Shown: one piece after another, positions 1-12,172 of the stretch
How positions within the stretch are numbered: position 1 is the stretch's first letter
Layout of the letters: each line of letters begins with the position of its first letter
From: Rhypophila decipiens
Taxonomy: Eukaryota > Ascomycota > Sordariomycetes > Sordariales > Naviculisporaceae
Direction of reading: 5' to 3'
DNA: 64,000 nt
NCBI GenBank assembly: GCA_033297075.1
Contig: MU858185.1
Location: 1 to 64,000, forward strand
The notes under the pieces: generated by a model
Told to the model about the DNA's origin: nothing
Seen by the model: only the letters and a program-made list of their open reading frames with translations
The model's database searches: none
Made by a program: the position numbers and the translations under genes

Positions 1-646
1 TATGTAGCCGGGGTGGGGGTGGGTTTAGCATTGTTAAAAAGACGCCACGGAGGTGGCCAAAATCGGAGGACAATTTGCAAAGAAACGATATTACAAATAC
101 ATGGTTCTGGCCACTGCCAGAACCTTCGCTTACAGCGTTTGATCCAACAATAGCTTTGACTGGACTAGATAAGAGGCCTTGACTGGCTGGAATAAATGAT
201 GCCTTGAGAAAGTGAAATTGTACTGGTGCCTGTATACGAGCGTAATGGTGCCTGAATATTAGGCGCCCTTCAGTTTTGTTGCCAGTGGAGTGTCATAAAT
301 CGATAGAGATCACAGAAAGTTCTTGTCATCAGTCCACATGTTTGCCAAAAGAGCAAGCCTCCAGACACTAAAACCTGCTTGTGACAAGCAAACAAAGAGG
401 AATCATATGAACAACCATCAATAAAGCTAAAGTATAAAGCAAAAGCGCACCACCGACAACACCAGTCCCCATGGGTATCTAATCCTATTGCGCCATTCCT
501 GCCCTGATACATGTTGTAAACGCCTTGTCCTACTTATTCTAATAATACACATGCCTCATGATAGACCCGACATCCTTCATGTCCTGTCAAGCGCACCAAC
601 CCAGAAAGAAATCACCGAGCCAGCCTCAAAGTGAATGCTTGCTTCC
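1..646. other. Intergenic, no gene recognised
   Basis: No open frame here has recognisable protein features or a plausible spliced structure. It lies downstream of the 3' end of the minus-strand gene that ends at 647, so part of it is probably that gene's 3' untranslated region. Confidence 0.6.
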
Positions 647-3600
647 TCATGTCTGGATGACATTACCACTCAACTGGTACCGATTACTCTTCCACTCCAC
701 GAGCTCATTTCGATACCACTCCTTGAGACATCCAAGCAAGCCCCGGTGGCCCAATGCCAGACATGCAATCAGGTCGCCCACTTTCTTGGGCCGGGGGCAA
801 CCACATGGCGTTCCACTAAAATGGAAGCGGTCGGCCTTGGTCTGGTGACAGATGCTGACCCTAATAACATTGCACCAGGCCTTATTCGACCTTCGCTGTC
901 TGGATGACCGCTCGCCACGACGGGTCTCGGCAAGAGGCAAAAGGTCCCACTGGGATCGACCATCATATGTGGACGCCACAGTGCCTCCGCTGCCAAGCCT
1001 CAAGAGGTTGAGAGGCTTTCCGCCCCCGGAGCGCTCAATGGCGGATATACGGCATTCCGAACCGTCGGGAGCGATGCCGGTCAGACAATGGCAGACAGCA
1101 TAATTGGCGATAATGGTATCGTCGACGGCTACCGAGACAATTCCTGGCAGTCCCGTTTTCAGATTCTTGGTAAAAAGAACCAGCAGTGGGTCGGTCGGCA
1201 TGCAGTGTAGAGCCCCAGTGCTCTTCAGGTTCATGCTTCCCGCGATGGGAACATCTTGCACACTGAAGACCGACTTGGTGACGAACGAGTGCAATGTTTC
1301 GGCGCCGGTTCGTGTGCCTGCCCGCTGGATGTTGCCTCGCAGCTGGCCGTACTCCTCCATCGCAAATGGTCGTGAGCCTCTCCCGATGTCCTGCCAGCCT
1401 CGGAGTGTTGCAATTCTATTGCTTGCCGCCGGGTAGTCTGGAGGAATTCGGAGTTGCGGACGAGGAGCAGGCTTGCTGAAATCAAATGCTGACGAGGCCT
1501 TGGCCGCTTCTGCACGGTACTCGTCCTTGGTGTACGCCAGTGGGTAGTCGACCAAAGCGCCAACGCGGCGCCGTTCAGTGAGTTGTTTGAAGCCAAAGCC
1601 TTCAGCCTGGTCATCATCCTCATCCTCATCGTCTGGAGCCACGTGACCTCCTACTGGATAGTGGCCGTGCATGTGGTGGTACGAGGGGTCAGTTCTTGGT
1701 CCAGCTCGGGGTTTGAGACCTGTGTTGGCTGGGCGGTCACCAATTTGCACCCGGCCGAAATCATTCTGCATGCCCAGAAAGACAGGACCCGGCGCAGGTT
1801 CGTATCCTTTAGGATAGGTGCTCTGTGATTGTCTTTGGCCTTCTCGGCCATTGGTTGGCTGAGCATGTTGGGCATGTTGTCCGCCGCGGCTGGAGGCTCG
1901 TGGGGCATCAGGATCGACCGGACTTTGCACACTTGCATCCGCATGACTCAGCTGAGGAGATGTGCCTGCCGTCACAGGAAATTGATTTGGCATGCGAGAA
2001 GTGGGGTACTGATCGGAAATTTGGGTGCGAGACAAGCTACCTGTCGGGCGAGCTGAGACGCCGGCCCAGTCAGGACCCCTTTCCGGCATGGAACCATTTG
2101 GATATACGTCATTGCTATTGGGTCGCTGATCTTGGCGGTGGTCCCTCAACGTTCGACGAACGTCCTGCGAGTCCGGCGAATTAGATGAAACCGAGTTTTC
2201 GTCCAGAGTCCCATTGCCGTCTTGCCCGCTGTTGGAACTGTCGCCAAGCGTCTGATGGTAGTTCCTGACCCATCGCGGCTTGTCGGCCAATGCATCATTG
2301 TCGATGTTCTTCTTGGAATGCCGTCTTTGGCCTTTCGGTGCCTCTTGCTCCTTCGCAGTGTCTGGGAACGTGTATGCTTCGGGAAAGTTGGTGGTAACGA
2401 CGGGAATGTAATCTTTGACGATGGGAGTATCCCGTTCGAACTCATTTGGACGGCCAGTCGAACCCTTGCGCAACAACTCCTGACCGTAGTCGTTGCATGG
2501 CGACCATGGGTTGAAAGGTGGCTCGAGCTCTTCTACAGCAGCGATGGCTCGCGGATCTTGATTCTGATAGCGTGAGTTGCGACTGCGAGGCTGTCTCGTT
2601 CGTCGCGCGGACCCGGTGCTGGAACGCGACGATGAGCTGGTTGTGGAAACCGGGACTGAAACTCCGCTAGCCCTTCTTCTGACATCGTCGTTGAACGGCT
2701 CCTGGGCATCGGGGTCAGCCATGACCACTTCACCCTCGACCCTGCATGGACGCCACAGCTGCATTGTGGCAGCCTCCATTTCCTTGGCATTGGATGACGA
2801 CACGAAGATAGCTCGGAGGTTATACCTGTTCATAGTCAGTTGCTGTCCTGGTCAGAGCTTTCTTGATAGTGACACGGTAAGGGAAAAGAGACTGACTCCA
2901 TGTGTTCATCCACAACCTCATATCCGGTGAGGGCTTGTTGGAACTTATACAACTCGGCCCTTCTGCCGAACTTGAGGCTATGCATCTCGTTTTTTGCCTT
3001 GAGGATCAGCTCCAATGGGCCAGAGGTGTAGTCCGTGGAGGCGTAGAGAGGGACAAGCGATGACTTGGCAATATCAAAGTCGATTGTACGTGCTGCAGCG
3101 GTTAGAAACAGCAAGGCCACGGTTGAAGCAATCTGTGGACGCTCTTACATTCATTCTGTGGCTCCTTGAAGTTGCCGCCAGTGAGAACAAGACGAAACTT
3201 GCGATCCGTACCATCGCAGTACCTCAAGAGCTTCATCTTTCTCCAGCTTTCGGGGTTGGCGCCCAGCAAAGCACTGTGTTTAACAGCAGAGGTTAGAGGC
3301 AGTTCCAGAAAGTCGGGGAGAGCATCCGAAGGGGAGGGGTCTTACACCTCAAGCAAGTACTCCATCCTGACCGGGATCCTGACAGAGTTGACGGTCTCGT
3401 TGGGGGTATCGTATGAAGGCCAGATCTCCGGGACGTGAGCGAGGTCTGTGATGACCGGTGCGTTGAGACTGGACTGAAACCGACAACATTCGTCGAGCAG
3501 CTCCTATGAGAAGGTTAGTAAATCGAACGAACCAGTGGACACGGAGTCAAATCATATCGAGACTTACCCTTCTTAAGTAGTTGATGTAGCTGTGCCAATG

Positions 3601-5041
3601 AGACTCGGCTGACGCTTCCTTGAACTCTGCGGAATCCAGAATGATATCCATGAGGAACTGACTGGCCATAAGGGCGAGGTATTGTGCTTGTGTGGGTTCG
3701 TTACCATAAACTCCTGGCTGGAAATTGCGGGTCGACGTGTTGAAGACTCTAACAAAAGCGTCGGCGATTTCAGATAAAGAGGGACGAGAGTATTGGGTCG
3801 CACTGGGATTCGATTCATAGAGTTGTACCAACTTATTGTGGACTAATGCGGGAATTTTGAGAGTGTAGTTGGCTCGACCGGGCTGCTCTGTGTTTTCCGT
3901 GACCAAGTTCGGATCAATAGACTCTCGGAAAGCCTGCAGTTCAAGACGGAGGGCCTTAACCTCGTCCCATACGCGAACTAGGTCCCCATGGATGTGTTCC
4001 AGGCGGTTAGTCAAGTCCTTGTGGATGCGCATCCGTATATCACTTCATCACCATCATTAGCGCGTGTTTTCAGCCAATTATGGTGCAGTGTACTCACTAT
4101 TCAAATGGCTTGAGGACCAGGGCAAGCTTCTCGTTGTGGTCTTTCAGTTGCTTTTGCAGGCGATTGACGTTGGGCTGGACGAAGACGTTCCAGGTGATGT
4201 TGCTGGCCGGCCCAGTGGTCGAGCTGTATGACCTGTTGTTTTCCAACAGGCGGATGCACTCGGTAAGGGTTTCTTCAAAGTCCCCCACAATTTCCATGAA
4301 GCTGGCGCGGTGCCAGGCGAAGGATAGGTCGTTTGGGGGGTTCAATCCCCGGGCCGCGAGAGACGATGCGGTGTTGTCAAACACCTGGATGAACGCTCTG
4401 ACCCCCGCGTGGAGTTGTCTGACTTCCTTTCCAAATTCACGGTACTGTCGGCCTGTACAGTCATTAGCATCGTCGCTCTCTCCCGAAGAAAATGAAAGGC
4501 GTGAAGAAATGCCGTCGACAAAGCAGGACGACGGGATCTTCCAATAGCACACGTTCGATGATTTGCTGCAATTTAGGCCAGCGGTCGGTACAGGTAACCA
4601 TCGATGAAACAAAGATGGATCTTGCAGTAGCGTTGTGTTGAGTGTGGATATGAAGTCTTGATGGTGCCAAGAGCCTCCTTTGGAGTGATGATTGATAGCA
4701 CTCGAGACTATAATGATGCAGGAAAACGAGGAATTGTAAGGATATTGTGAATTCATCGAAAGATGACAGCTCCTGGTAAGCGTCACAGAGGATGGCGGTA
4801 GTATCCGTGGGTAGTGTGATGACAAAGAGAATGCTCTGAACCCGGGAATATGAATACAGACAAACAAAACGGTTTCCAATATGAAATGCCAACAGTCGAT
4901 GTCTCTTCAGGAATGCATGTGTCATGGACTGAGAAGCATCCACTTACTCGCATTTTTGGCCGCCGACCAGCCAAGGTCCAGGACCAGGAGACCCAGCTCG
5001 GCGAGCCGGATGAGGTCGCCGATTTGTGGCAGGCCCGCCAT
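647..5041 (-). CDS. Conserved-looking fungal hypothetical protein, seven exons
   Basis: I do not recognise the family. Exons on the minus strand are 5041-4948, 4452-4098, 4042-3568, 3503-3346, 3273-3149, 3092-2897 and 2825-647. All phases agree and give 1193 residues. The start is the ATG at 5041, which opens a hydrophobic helix-like N-terminus (MAGLPQIGDLIRL). The first intron is long (about 495 nt), so a small extra exon there is possible. Intron 6 uses a GTCAGT donor. The N-terminal third is helical and charged, with a coiled-coil-like stretch around residues 130-180. The middle (about residues 480-800) is Ser/Pro/Gln/Arg-rich and probably disordered. The C-terminal 200 residues look globular again but match nothing I know. 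The helical start resembles N-terminal regions of fungal STAND-like proteins, but no NACHT or other effector domain follows. It is probably a resident gene outside the cluster. Confidence 0.6.
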
Positions 5042-5989
5042 CTTCGCTGCCGTTGTTGTCGCTGTTGTTGTTGCTGGTGATGTTGTTGATGTTGTACGTG
5101 CTGCTGGTCTGTCAGCATGAAGAACAGACGAAGAAGAGGAGAACAGGATGGGACCAGAGCTTTGGTGTTAAATGACTGGACAGCTCCAGGGCTTGGCCAA
5201 GAGTGGGTCCAGGAACGGCACAGCCAGCTTCTACAAAAGAGGGGGAAGGACCTTCACAGCCCGCAGTTTAAATATGGTATTTATTGTCCGGCGCCATCTC
5301 CCGTGTGATGTATCTAAGACATGACCTCAATGCTCCCAGCCAGACGGAACACACGATCGGAGTCCTCCACCACTTGTCTCACACCGGGTTGGCGTGCCTA
5401 GACTCGACTCTCGAAACGTTGAATCAGGCTTCGAACAGCAAAGCCAAAAGGATAAATACCTTGGCTGTCTGGTCATCGATGCAGTGTCACACACCGACGC
5501 ACGAATTGGACCCCGGTCAACACCTTTTGGGGGCGAGTTGGGAGACGAGGCTACCAATCACAGTGCTACAAACCGCGTTGCGTGCATCAAGATAAGGCAG
5601 ACTCCGCCCCCGCCAAGCGTCGCTAGTGACGCACGCAGCCCCCATCATGCAAGACAGTGAGCACTAGGCAGACTTCTCGACTTGACCGTTTTGATATCTC
5701 GGTGTGGTAATTCATCACGGGATAATGATTAACGATGAGCAACTTGGCGCAGATAAATGAGGTTGGAGTCCGGCTCGGAGTCTTGAATATGATTTTCTGG
5801 AAATGGAACTAGTATCTGGTCTCAGTGGTCTGCAAGATAAGTCGAGTGGCCAGGAACTTTTCATGGTCTCATTGCTCGGTTAAAGTTGGTGTTCCTGTGC
5901 TGATCTGCCTTCATGTCCTTTCCCAATCTGCGCTCCTCCAGTTCTTTCCCTCTTCATATCGTTTCCTTCCCGGAACCAAATTTCACATC
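5042..5989. promoter_or_regulatory. Shared divergent 5' region of the hypothetical gene and the permease
   Basis: This 948-bp spacer separates two divergent genes, so it should hold both promoters. The first 60 bases carry a TTG/GTT-rich trinucleotide stretch (about 5050-5098), which would be in the 5' leader of the minus-strand gene. Nothing else was recognised. Confidence 0.4.
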
Positions 5990-8927
5990 ATGGCAAGCTT
6001 CAGGGGCCCAACCCGCCCACTAGGCCCCACGGCACCTGCTGCGTCGTCCTACGGTCGACCAGTACAGCAGCAGTCCGAATCTGGCCCACCGGTCTTCAGA
6101 TCAGACCTGCTGGACGAGCTGCAGCGGACAGTAAACCACAACGCAATCGTCAACGATGCACCAGCACCACAATTTCGCCTCGGCTATTTCGATGTCGCTT
6201 TTCTCGTCATCAATCGTATGATAGGTAAGTTGTTTCTTGTCTACCTGTCAACATTGCATGTGCTCATACCTGTACTATACTGACAACAAACGACCAGGCA
6301 CGGGAATCTTCAACAGCCCAACAACTGTCATCAAGGGCACCCAGAGTGCAGGAGCCGCTCTCCTCCTCTGGTTCTTTGGCATTTTCTATGCTCTAGCTGG
6401 GGTACATGTCTACATCGAGTACGGCCTCAGTGTCCCACGTTTTGTCATCGAAGGCGTCGAGCAAGCAGTTCCTCGTAGCGGCGGCGACCTGCACTACCTT
6501 CAGTTCGTTTACCGATGGCTTTACTACAAGAAAGACACCGTCCTCTACAGTGGCTGTCTCTACGGCATCAGCTTCATCGTCATCGGTAACATGGCCAGCA
6601 ACTGCATCAACTTTGGGTCACGGGTCCTTCAAGCTGCCAACCCAGGAGCCACACCGGACAACGGCGGTGTCAGAGGTGTGGCCATAGCGGCTGCTGCATT
6701 CGCCTGCGTGATCCACGCTGTCTCGAGGAGGGGCGGCATTTTGCTCAACAACTTCCTGGCCCTTGTCAAGGTCGGAATCCTGCTCATCATCATCATAACA
6801 ACGCTCGCAGTTGTTGGTGGGGCAGTCAAGGACTCAAACGGAGACAAAGTCCCAAATGTCTTTGGTCAGAACCTGGACCCCAAAGTTGCCTTTAATCCAC
6901 CTGTAGACCCAGCCCTTGGGGTCCCCGGTGTCGACCAAGGCTCAGCAAACGGATATGCAGCCGCCTTTCTCTCTATAATCTTTGCATACAGCGGCTTCGA
7001 CCAAAACAACTACGTTTTGGGCGAAATTGCCCGGCCCCGGCGGATTTTCCCCCGCGCGACCTCCTTTGGAGTGCTCCTAGTCGCAGTCCTCTACATGATC
7101 GTCAACGTTTGCTACATGGCGGTTGTTCCGGCACATGAACAATCCTCCGACGTCATCGCGCTTCTATTTTTCCGCAAGGCTTTCGATTTCGCCGGTCCAG
7201 GAGTCGCCGACCGCATCTTCAATGCCTTTCTCGCGCTCTCCTCCTTTGGAAACATCATTGTGATGACCTACACCGCCTCTCGCATGAAACAAGAAATTGC
7301 CAAACAGGGCTTCCTACCTTTTCGCAAATTCCTTGGCCAAAACATAGATCTCTCCGTTGGGAGGTTCATGCTCTTTTTGCGCAAGAGGGGGTGGAATCTT
7401 CCTCGTTGGTTGAAGCCGGAGCAGCACCAAGAGCCAACCCCGGTCGGTGCCCTTACCCTTCACCTGGCCAGCTGTATCGTCCTCATCTTTGCGACCTATG
7501 GCGTTTCCCCAGCCAACGCTTATGATCTCCTGAACGGACTCTACTCATATGTGTCCAATGCATTCTTCGGCTCGTTTCTGGCGTTGGGGATCCTGATCCT
7601 CCGCACTCGGGGTCCCCCCGCTACCGAATCGGCGAAGACGAAAGGGTACCGCGAGTCCTTTAATCCCGAGTCCCCGACCTATGATGCTCGTTACGGTTTT
7701 GGCGGACATGGCGACGCAGGCTCTCCGACCTTTGAAACGTCGCCACCAAGACAATCATGGAGGTCCATGACCGGGAAGTCGGTCATCGCCTGGTTGTCTG
7801 TACTCTGCGCCTGCATCTATCTAGTTGGCAACGCCTTCCCCATGTTGGCCCTCTGGATCCCAAACACTGCCAAGTTTACAGCCGGAGGGGTCCAATGGTG
7901 GATTGTTCCCGGACTCTCGTTCATCATCCTGGGCTTCTCATCAGCATGGTGGGTTGGGTTCTTGTGCATTGCCAGATATCGCGAGAAACACCAACAGAAG
8001 AACCTCATCTATGAGGTCCGGCCCGAGTTTGCATGGGCTGATCCCATTGGGGATGGAGATGAGAGCGGCAGCGACGCAGATCATGGACACGATCACCATC
8101 ACGGTCGAGGCTTTAGTGACAGTCTGACTCGAGCAGAGAGACGACAGAGAGATGGCGGCAAAGTGCTCGTCAAGGAGACAGTATTGTTCTCCTGGGAAGG
8201 CGGCGAGATGCACATGTTTCACTCGGCACCTCACCTGCCTGTGGATTATGCTGAGCAGCTCATGCAACAGCCTGATCGTGTTGCTTTTTCCCGACCACAA
8301 CATGGCGATACGACTCACGGAGCAAGACTCCAAAGGAGGAACCACCATCCGCAGCCAGCATCAAAAGACTGGCGGCATGAGCAAGCAGCGGCGCCACCGC
8401 CACGAGTCAACGAGTTTGCTGGCACAGACTTTGAAGGCTTTGGGCCTCCCAGTCCTTTGAGCCCTACGCAACGTGGAGATCCTCAGCCGGGCGAGCAATA
8501 TCCACAACGCCAATATCATCAAGCCAGAGCGATATCGCTATCTCCATCACAGAGCGTCAGTGACTTTGGCGAAACCGACTACGACGATATAGGTCCAACT
8601 GCACCACCTCCAGTAAGACGAAGTGGTCAAATGGCCCAAACAAGTGGGCAGGCGAGAAAGGTACTAAATACACAAGCGAAAGAGTTTGCTGGGACAGATT
8701 TTGAAGATATGGCACCACCGCCAGCCCAGCAGACAAGGTTCGGGGCAGGGAGCCAAGTCTCAACTGAACAGGCAAGATATGGCGCCGTATCGTCACCAAC
8801 TACTGTTACCCGTCCTCAAGTGAGCGAGTTTGTCGGGACAGACTTTGAGGATTTCGCACCACCTACTGCTAGAAGAGAGGCTGGTGCGAGGGGAACGCAG
8901 CAAGAGAGGTATGATGATTGGGCTTGA
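5990..8927 (+). CDS. APC-superfamily amino acid permease with long repeat-bearing cytosolic tail
   Basis: A plasma-membrane amino acid transporter of the APC superfamily is likely. Exons are 5990-6224 and 6298-8927, giving 954 residues. The intron interrupts the diagnostic first membrane helix, and splicing restores MIGTGIFNSP, the glycine-rich substrate-binding break of APC transporters. About twelve hydrophobic helices follow to around residue 650. The tail of roughly 300 residues is unusual. It has a histidine-rich patch (DHGHDHHHG, near 8086-8112) and four spaced copies of a motif like EFAGTDFEDMAPP at about 8409, 8560, 8683 and 8825. Fungal APC permeases usually have much shorter tails. 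Substrate is unknown. Its place outside the cluster and its uptake-type fold argue against a role as metabolite exporter. Confidence 0.82.
8409..8868 (+). repeat. Four spaced copies of an EFxGTDFEDxxPP peptide motif in the permease tail
   Basis: The motif reads EFAGTDFEGFGPP, DFGETDYDDIGPT, EFAGTDFEDMAPP and EFVGTDFEDFAPP, each separated by 25-40 unrelated Pro/Gln/Arg-rich residues. The DNA between copies is not repeated, so the motif appears to be kept at the protein level. Acidic-aromatic short motifs like this often act as docking sites, but no partner can be named. Confidence 0.75.
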
Positions 8928-10055
8928 TATTTCTGTGCTCAAATAAGGATAGCAAGCAAGGATTTCGAGGATTTGGGTGAGAATGATACCACCATGTATT
9001 GATATTTGGGGCAGCTTACGTGATGTATTGACACTTGTAAAGATTTCTTGGACGAGATACCAGCTTGATTGCCAGGTGTCAACCTCCTGGTCAAAACAGA
9101 AGTGACGAACTTGAGAGGAGGAGCAATGTCTTTTCTTTCTCGTCGGTCGTGCTTGTGATTTGCATGTTTCATGGTCTTTGAGCTCCCAACAGAACAATCA
9201 GTAAGTACTTGATTCCATAGGATTAGTGTCCCGTGTGCGGCGTGCCCAATACGGTCTTGTCGTCGTTTTAAATTGCACATAGATGTGCTCTGTCTCAGAA
9301 CATCATAAACGTACAGATAACGACGCCGTTGATACTACAGACATCAGGCTCGATAATATCTGGGGGTCCCAAAATATGGAAATAGTTACATGGCCCATGT
9401 TGGTAAGTTGACAGGCTGGCTTGCTTTATGACTAGTTACACACATGTGGTTACACATGACCGAAAAGCATAAGAGGTTGGAAAGAGAGAACGATTTCAAG
9501 AATCTTTTGTGATAATTATACTCAAGCCTGTCTACACTGTTGTATTCGTACAGACCAAGCACAGTGTCTATCCTTTTCGTTCATCATGGGTAATTAACTC
9601 CAGGCATGAAATTTTCCACATGACCAAAGGAAACATGTTATATCTCATCATGGGACAAGATGGGCGTGCTATGGTCACTCAAGGCACGGTTTGTACTTAG
9701 CATGAACAACGTACAATTACAGAGAGATCATAGGATAGAAATGAACAAGCTTTGTATTTCGGAAATTGGTCCAAGACAAGCCCCGCAGCCCCCTCGCCAG
9801 CGGCCTTCAGACGCTGCAGCCACTGAATCTCATCTCCACACCCCAGCCATCAGTCTAGCTATCCGGATGCTCTGCCATGTGATCCGCAAAATGTTATTGT
9901 CGACGAATGCCCCGATTACTCATACTTCTCTCCTAAATACAGCTACAGAATATGTATTAATGCTCATCCGTCTTCTTGGATTTTTTGACGTAGTTTTTTA
10001 TCTTGTCGTCATTCCGTTTTATTTGTTTGTCCTAAGACCCAAAATGCCACTCATG

Positions 10056-10106
10056 GTATGGAGTTATGTACCGATGACTGGCTATCACCAGTACATAACT
10101 CCATAC
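10056..10106. repeat. Perfect 16-bp inverted repeat
   Basis: GTATGGAGTTATGTAC (10056-10071) is exactly complementary to GTACATAACTCCATAC (10091-10106), with a 19-nt loop. It can form a cruciform or hairpin and may mark the end of a small transposon remnant. Confidence 0.8.
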
Positions 10107-10145
10107 AAAAAGAAAAAGAGAAATACAGAAAAGATATCAATCTTC

Positions 10146-10230
10146 TCCGCACAAACAAGTCCAAGAACCGAGAAACAAGATTCCAGCTGAACACGACGCC
10201 ATTCGAGGTTATTGGACTTGTTTGTGCGGA
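10146..10230. repeat. Perfect 17-bp inverted repeat
   Basis: TCCGCACAAACAAGTCC (10146-10162) is the exact reverse complement of 10214-10230. The arms are 51 nt apart and about 40 nt from the 10056-10106 inverted repeat. Two perfect palindromes so close together are not expected by chance and suggest a degenerate mobile element. Confidence 0.8.
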
Positions 10231-10308
10231 AAGTGGCCCTACTCGCACATCCCCCTTTTACTGCTCTCACATCCTCCCCAGAGACGCCCCGATCGTCGTA
10301 CAACACTC

Positions 10309-10433
10309 TGTAAGAAAAAGAAAGAAATACAGGAAAGGAAATATAGGAAGGAAACACAAGAAAGAAATACAAGAAACAAAAAAATACAAAAAGAGAAACA
10401 AAAGAATACAAAAAGAGAAACAAAAAAGACAGA
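10309..10433 (+). repeat. A-rich low-complexity tract
   Basis: About 125 nt are almost entirely A and G with regular AAAGAAATACA and AAAAAGAGAAACA units. Related shorter tracts occur at about 10107-10137 and 10605-10655. On the minus strand they read as long polypyrimidine tracts. Confidence 0.7.
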
Positions 10434-11403
10434 ATTCCTACTCTCTTCCATGAGGGCACGCTCCTCCTTGTATACCTCTTCCGCTCGTTCTCGGTTTGCC
10501 TCCATATATTTGCGCTCAGCCTCCTGGCGTTGGTGTTTAACGCCATTGTTTTTTAACTTTTCTTTTCCAACCAGATCTTCGTACAGGGCTCCTGAAGAAT
10601 GGGAAAAGAATACAAGAAAGAAATAAACAAAGAAAATACAAAAAGAAGAATATTTGTAACAGTAATGAAAGCAAAGAAACTGAAGTTGTGGATCAGGAAG
10701 ACCGTTCTCAGCTTGAACGGCTCGCGGTTGCGCATCAACTCTCGCCGCCTCCTGTGCGGCAGGTGACTCCTCAGCTGCTGCTGATACGGCTTCGGGCGCC
10801 ATTAGGAACTGTCAATGGCAGGATCACGCGTCTAAGTGCTCCGTACGAGATGATGCTGACTTCGAGCCAGTCAGCCGATTCGGTCGGGACTCAGTCTGAG
10901 CCCACAAACGTCGGGCGCTCTGGTCTGCGGCAGGCTGCTCACAAGACGGGTGAGTAACTGAGAAGTGCTCGAGACCCGAGGGACCGCTTGCAAGGTGGCT
11001 GGAATTGCTGGTTATAGAATGTAGAATGACGAGAGAATCCTGTTTATCACCAAGCCGGTCAAGCAGTCGGGGCTATTGAGCGCTTGTAGACAATGAAGGA
11101 CCGAATCATTCTTTGGGATAGGTGAAGGTGAAAGGTCTTGCGAGGCTCTTTCCTCTGACCTGAGAGCTTGGTTCGACATGTGGTATTGGCGCAACCTGAG
11201 AGGCTCGGGGTTGAAGTGCTGTCACCTGACACGTGCTGTGGCGGACGGCCGAGTCTCGTGGCGCGTCATCCCATCTTGAGAGAGAGGGCGTTCCCAGGTT
11301 TGGGTTAAGTAATGGGCGGAGGGCGCTGTGGCACTGCTGCGGCTTCGGCTGACCTTGCAGGACTGAAAGGACCAGTTGTGGGGATCGGGATCAGTCAATG
11401 CGA

Positions 11404-12172
11404 TTAACATGGTGGAAGCAATGACGGCTGGCTGGATCCCATAGCCGTGTACCATACACAGTTGAGAGCCTGTAGCGACGGAAATTGTGAACGGTGCCCA
11501 GTCAGCGACGGAATATATGGACAAAGGTGGCGAAGCGAGGTAAGGGCCAGGAACAAGTTGGATGCCCCATCGAAAGTGTTTGAGGCGGAGATGAGAATCC
11601 AGAAGAACAAATCGTTCATTGCGTCTCTCCAACGGCCTGACTTGTATGTGCCGGTGACACCGTGGGGGACGTGGCTCCCCAAGGGCCAAGGGCCGCGCTT
11701 TGTTTTTGGATGTAGAAGGTCAAGAACAGCCTGTCGAAATCCCTTCACTGGTCGGCTTTCCTTACTCGATAGAGTTTGGCCGTACTCAGCAGCCTTGTGG
11801 ACGAGTCTGAAGACCCACCACTGGTCATAGTCCGACCGTCTCTGAGACGTGTAGGGAAATCGAGGCAACGACAGAGGTTGTTCGTGAATGACTCCGGCCT
11901 CGCTGGCTCTAGGAATTGCGGAAGACGATGAGTTTCGAGCTCCTATCGTTGTCGACTGTGGATTATGGAGGCGTGTAACTGCGTCCCGCGTGTTGGTACA
12001 GCCGATTGGAGCTGAAGCCTACTAGGAAAACTGGGTTAGCAAACTGAAGTTGAAAGGGGAGAAAATGAGAACACAACTTACCTTCAGCCATGGCTGGGTC
12101 ACTTGGGGATGAAGAGCAATCACTGCTGATGCTGAGTGATGCTACCACCGTTGCCAAATAATCGTTTGGCAT
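11404..12172 (-). CDS. Possible small hypothetical protein, two exons
   Basis: Proposed exons are 12172-12082 and 12011-11404, joined across a 70-nt intron with a GTAAGT donor and a CAG acceptor. They give one frame of 232 residues. In its favour are the typical intron and the open frame on both sides. Against it are no recognisable domain and a low-complexity Ser-rich N-terminus. The middle has a Trp/Tyr/Arg-rich stretch (around SDYDQWWVFRLVHKAAEYG) that looks like genuine coding sequence. The 3' end may contain another intron, because a second frame stays open to 11222. Confidence 0.35.

Larger units (their letters stand above)
8928..11403. other. Gene-poor spacer with inverted repeats and purine-rich tracts
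   Basis: No convincing gene. The first 300 bases are probably the permease 3' untranslated region. Two perfect inverted repeats lie at 10056-10106 and 10146-10230, and AAAGAAATACA-like tracts at about 10107-10137, 10309-10433 and 10605-10655. On the minus strand, 10440-10600 encodes a very charged helical segment (GKEKLKNNGVKHQRQEAERK and following) bounded by pyrimidine-rich stretches. It could be a decayed exon, but I could not build a gene around it. Confidence 0.5.

Noticed and set aside
5047..5118. Gln/His-rich minus-strand frame as the N-terminus of the hypothetical protein
   Set aside because: The frame is out of phase with the downstream exons. The ATG at 5041 in another frame splices correctly, so the repeat is probably in the 5' leader.
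9509..10190. Plus-strand frames with a hydrophobic stretch, possibly a membrane protein
   Set aside because: Only one hydrophobic segment, no homology that I recognise, and the frame runs into the palindrome region.
10239..10802. A minus-strand frame with a charged helical segment, weakly like CsbD-type stress proteins
   Set aside because: The similarity is too weak, and the segment is flanked by low-complexity tracts with no good start or splice sites.
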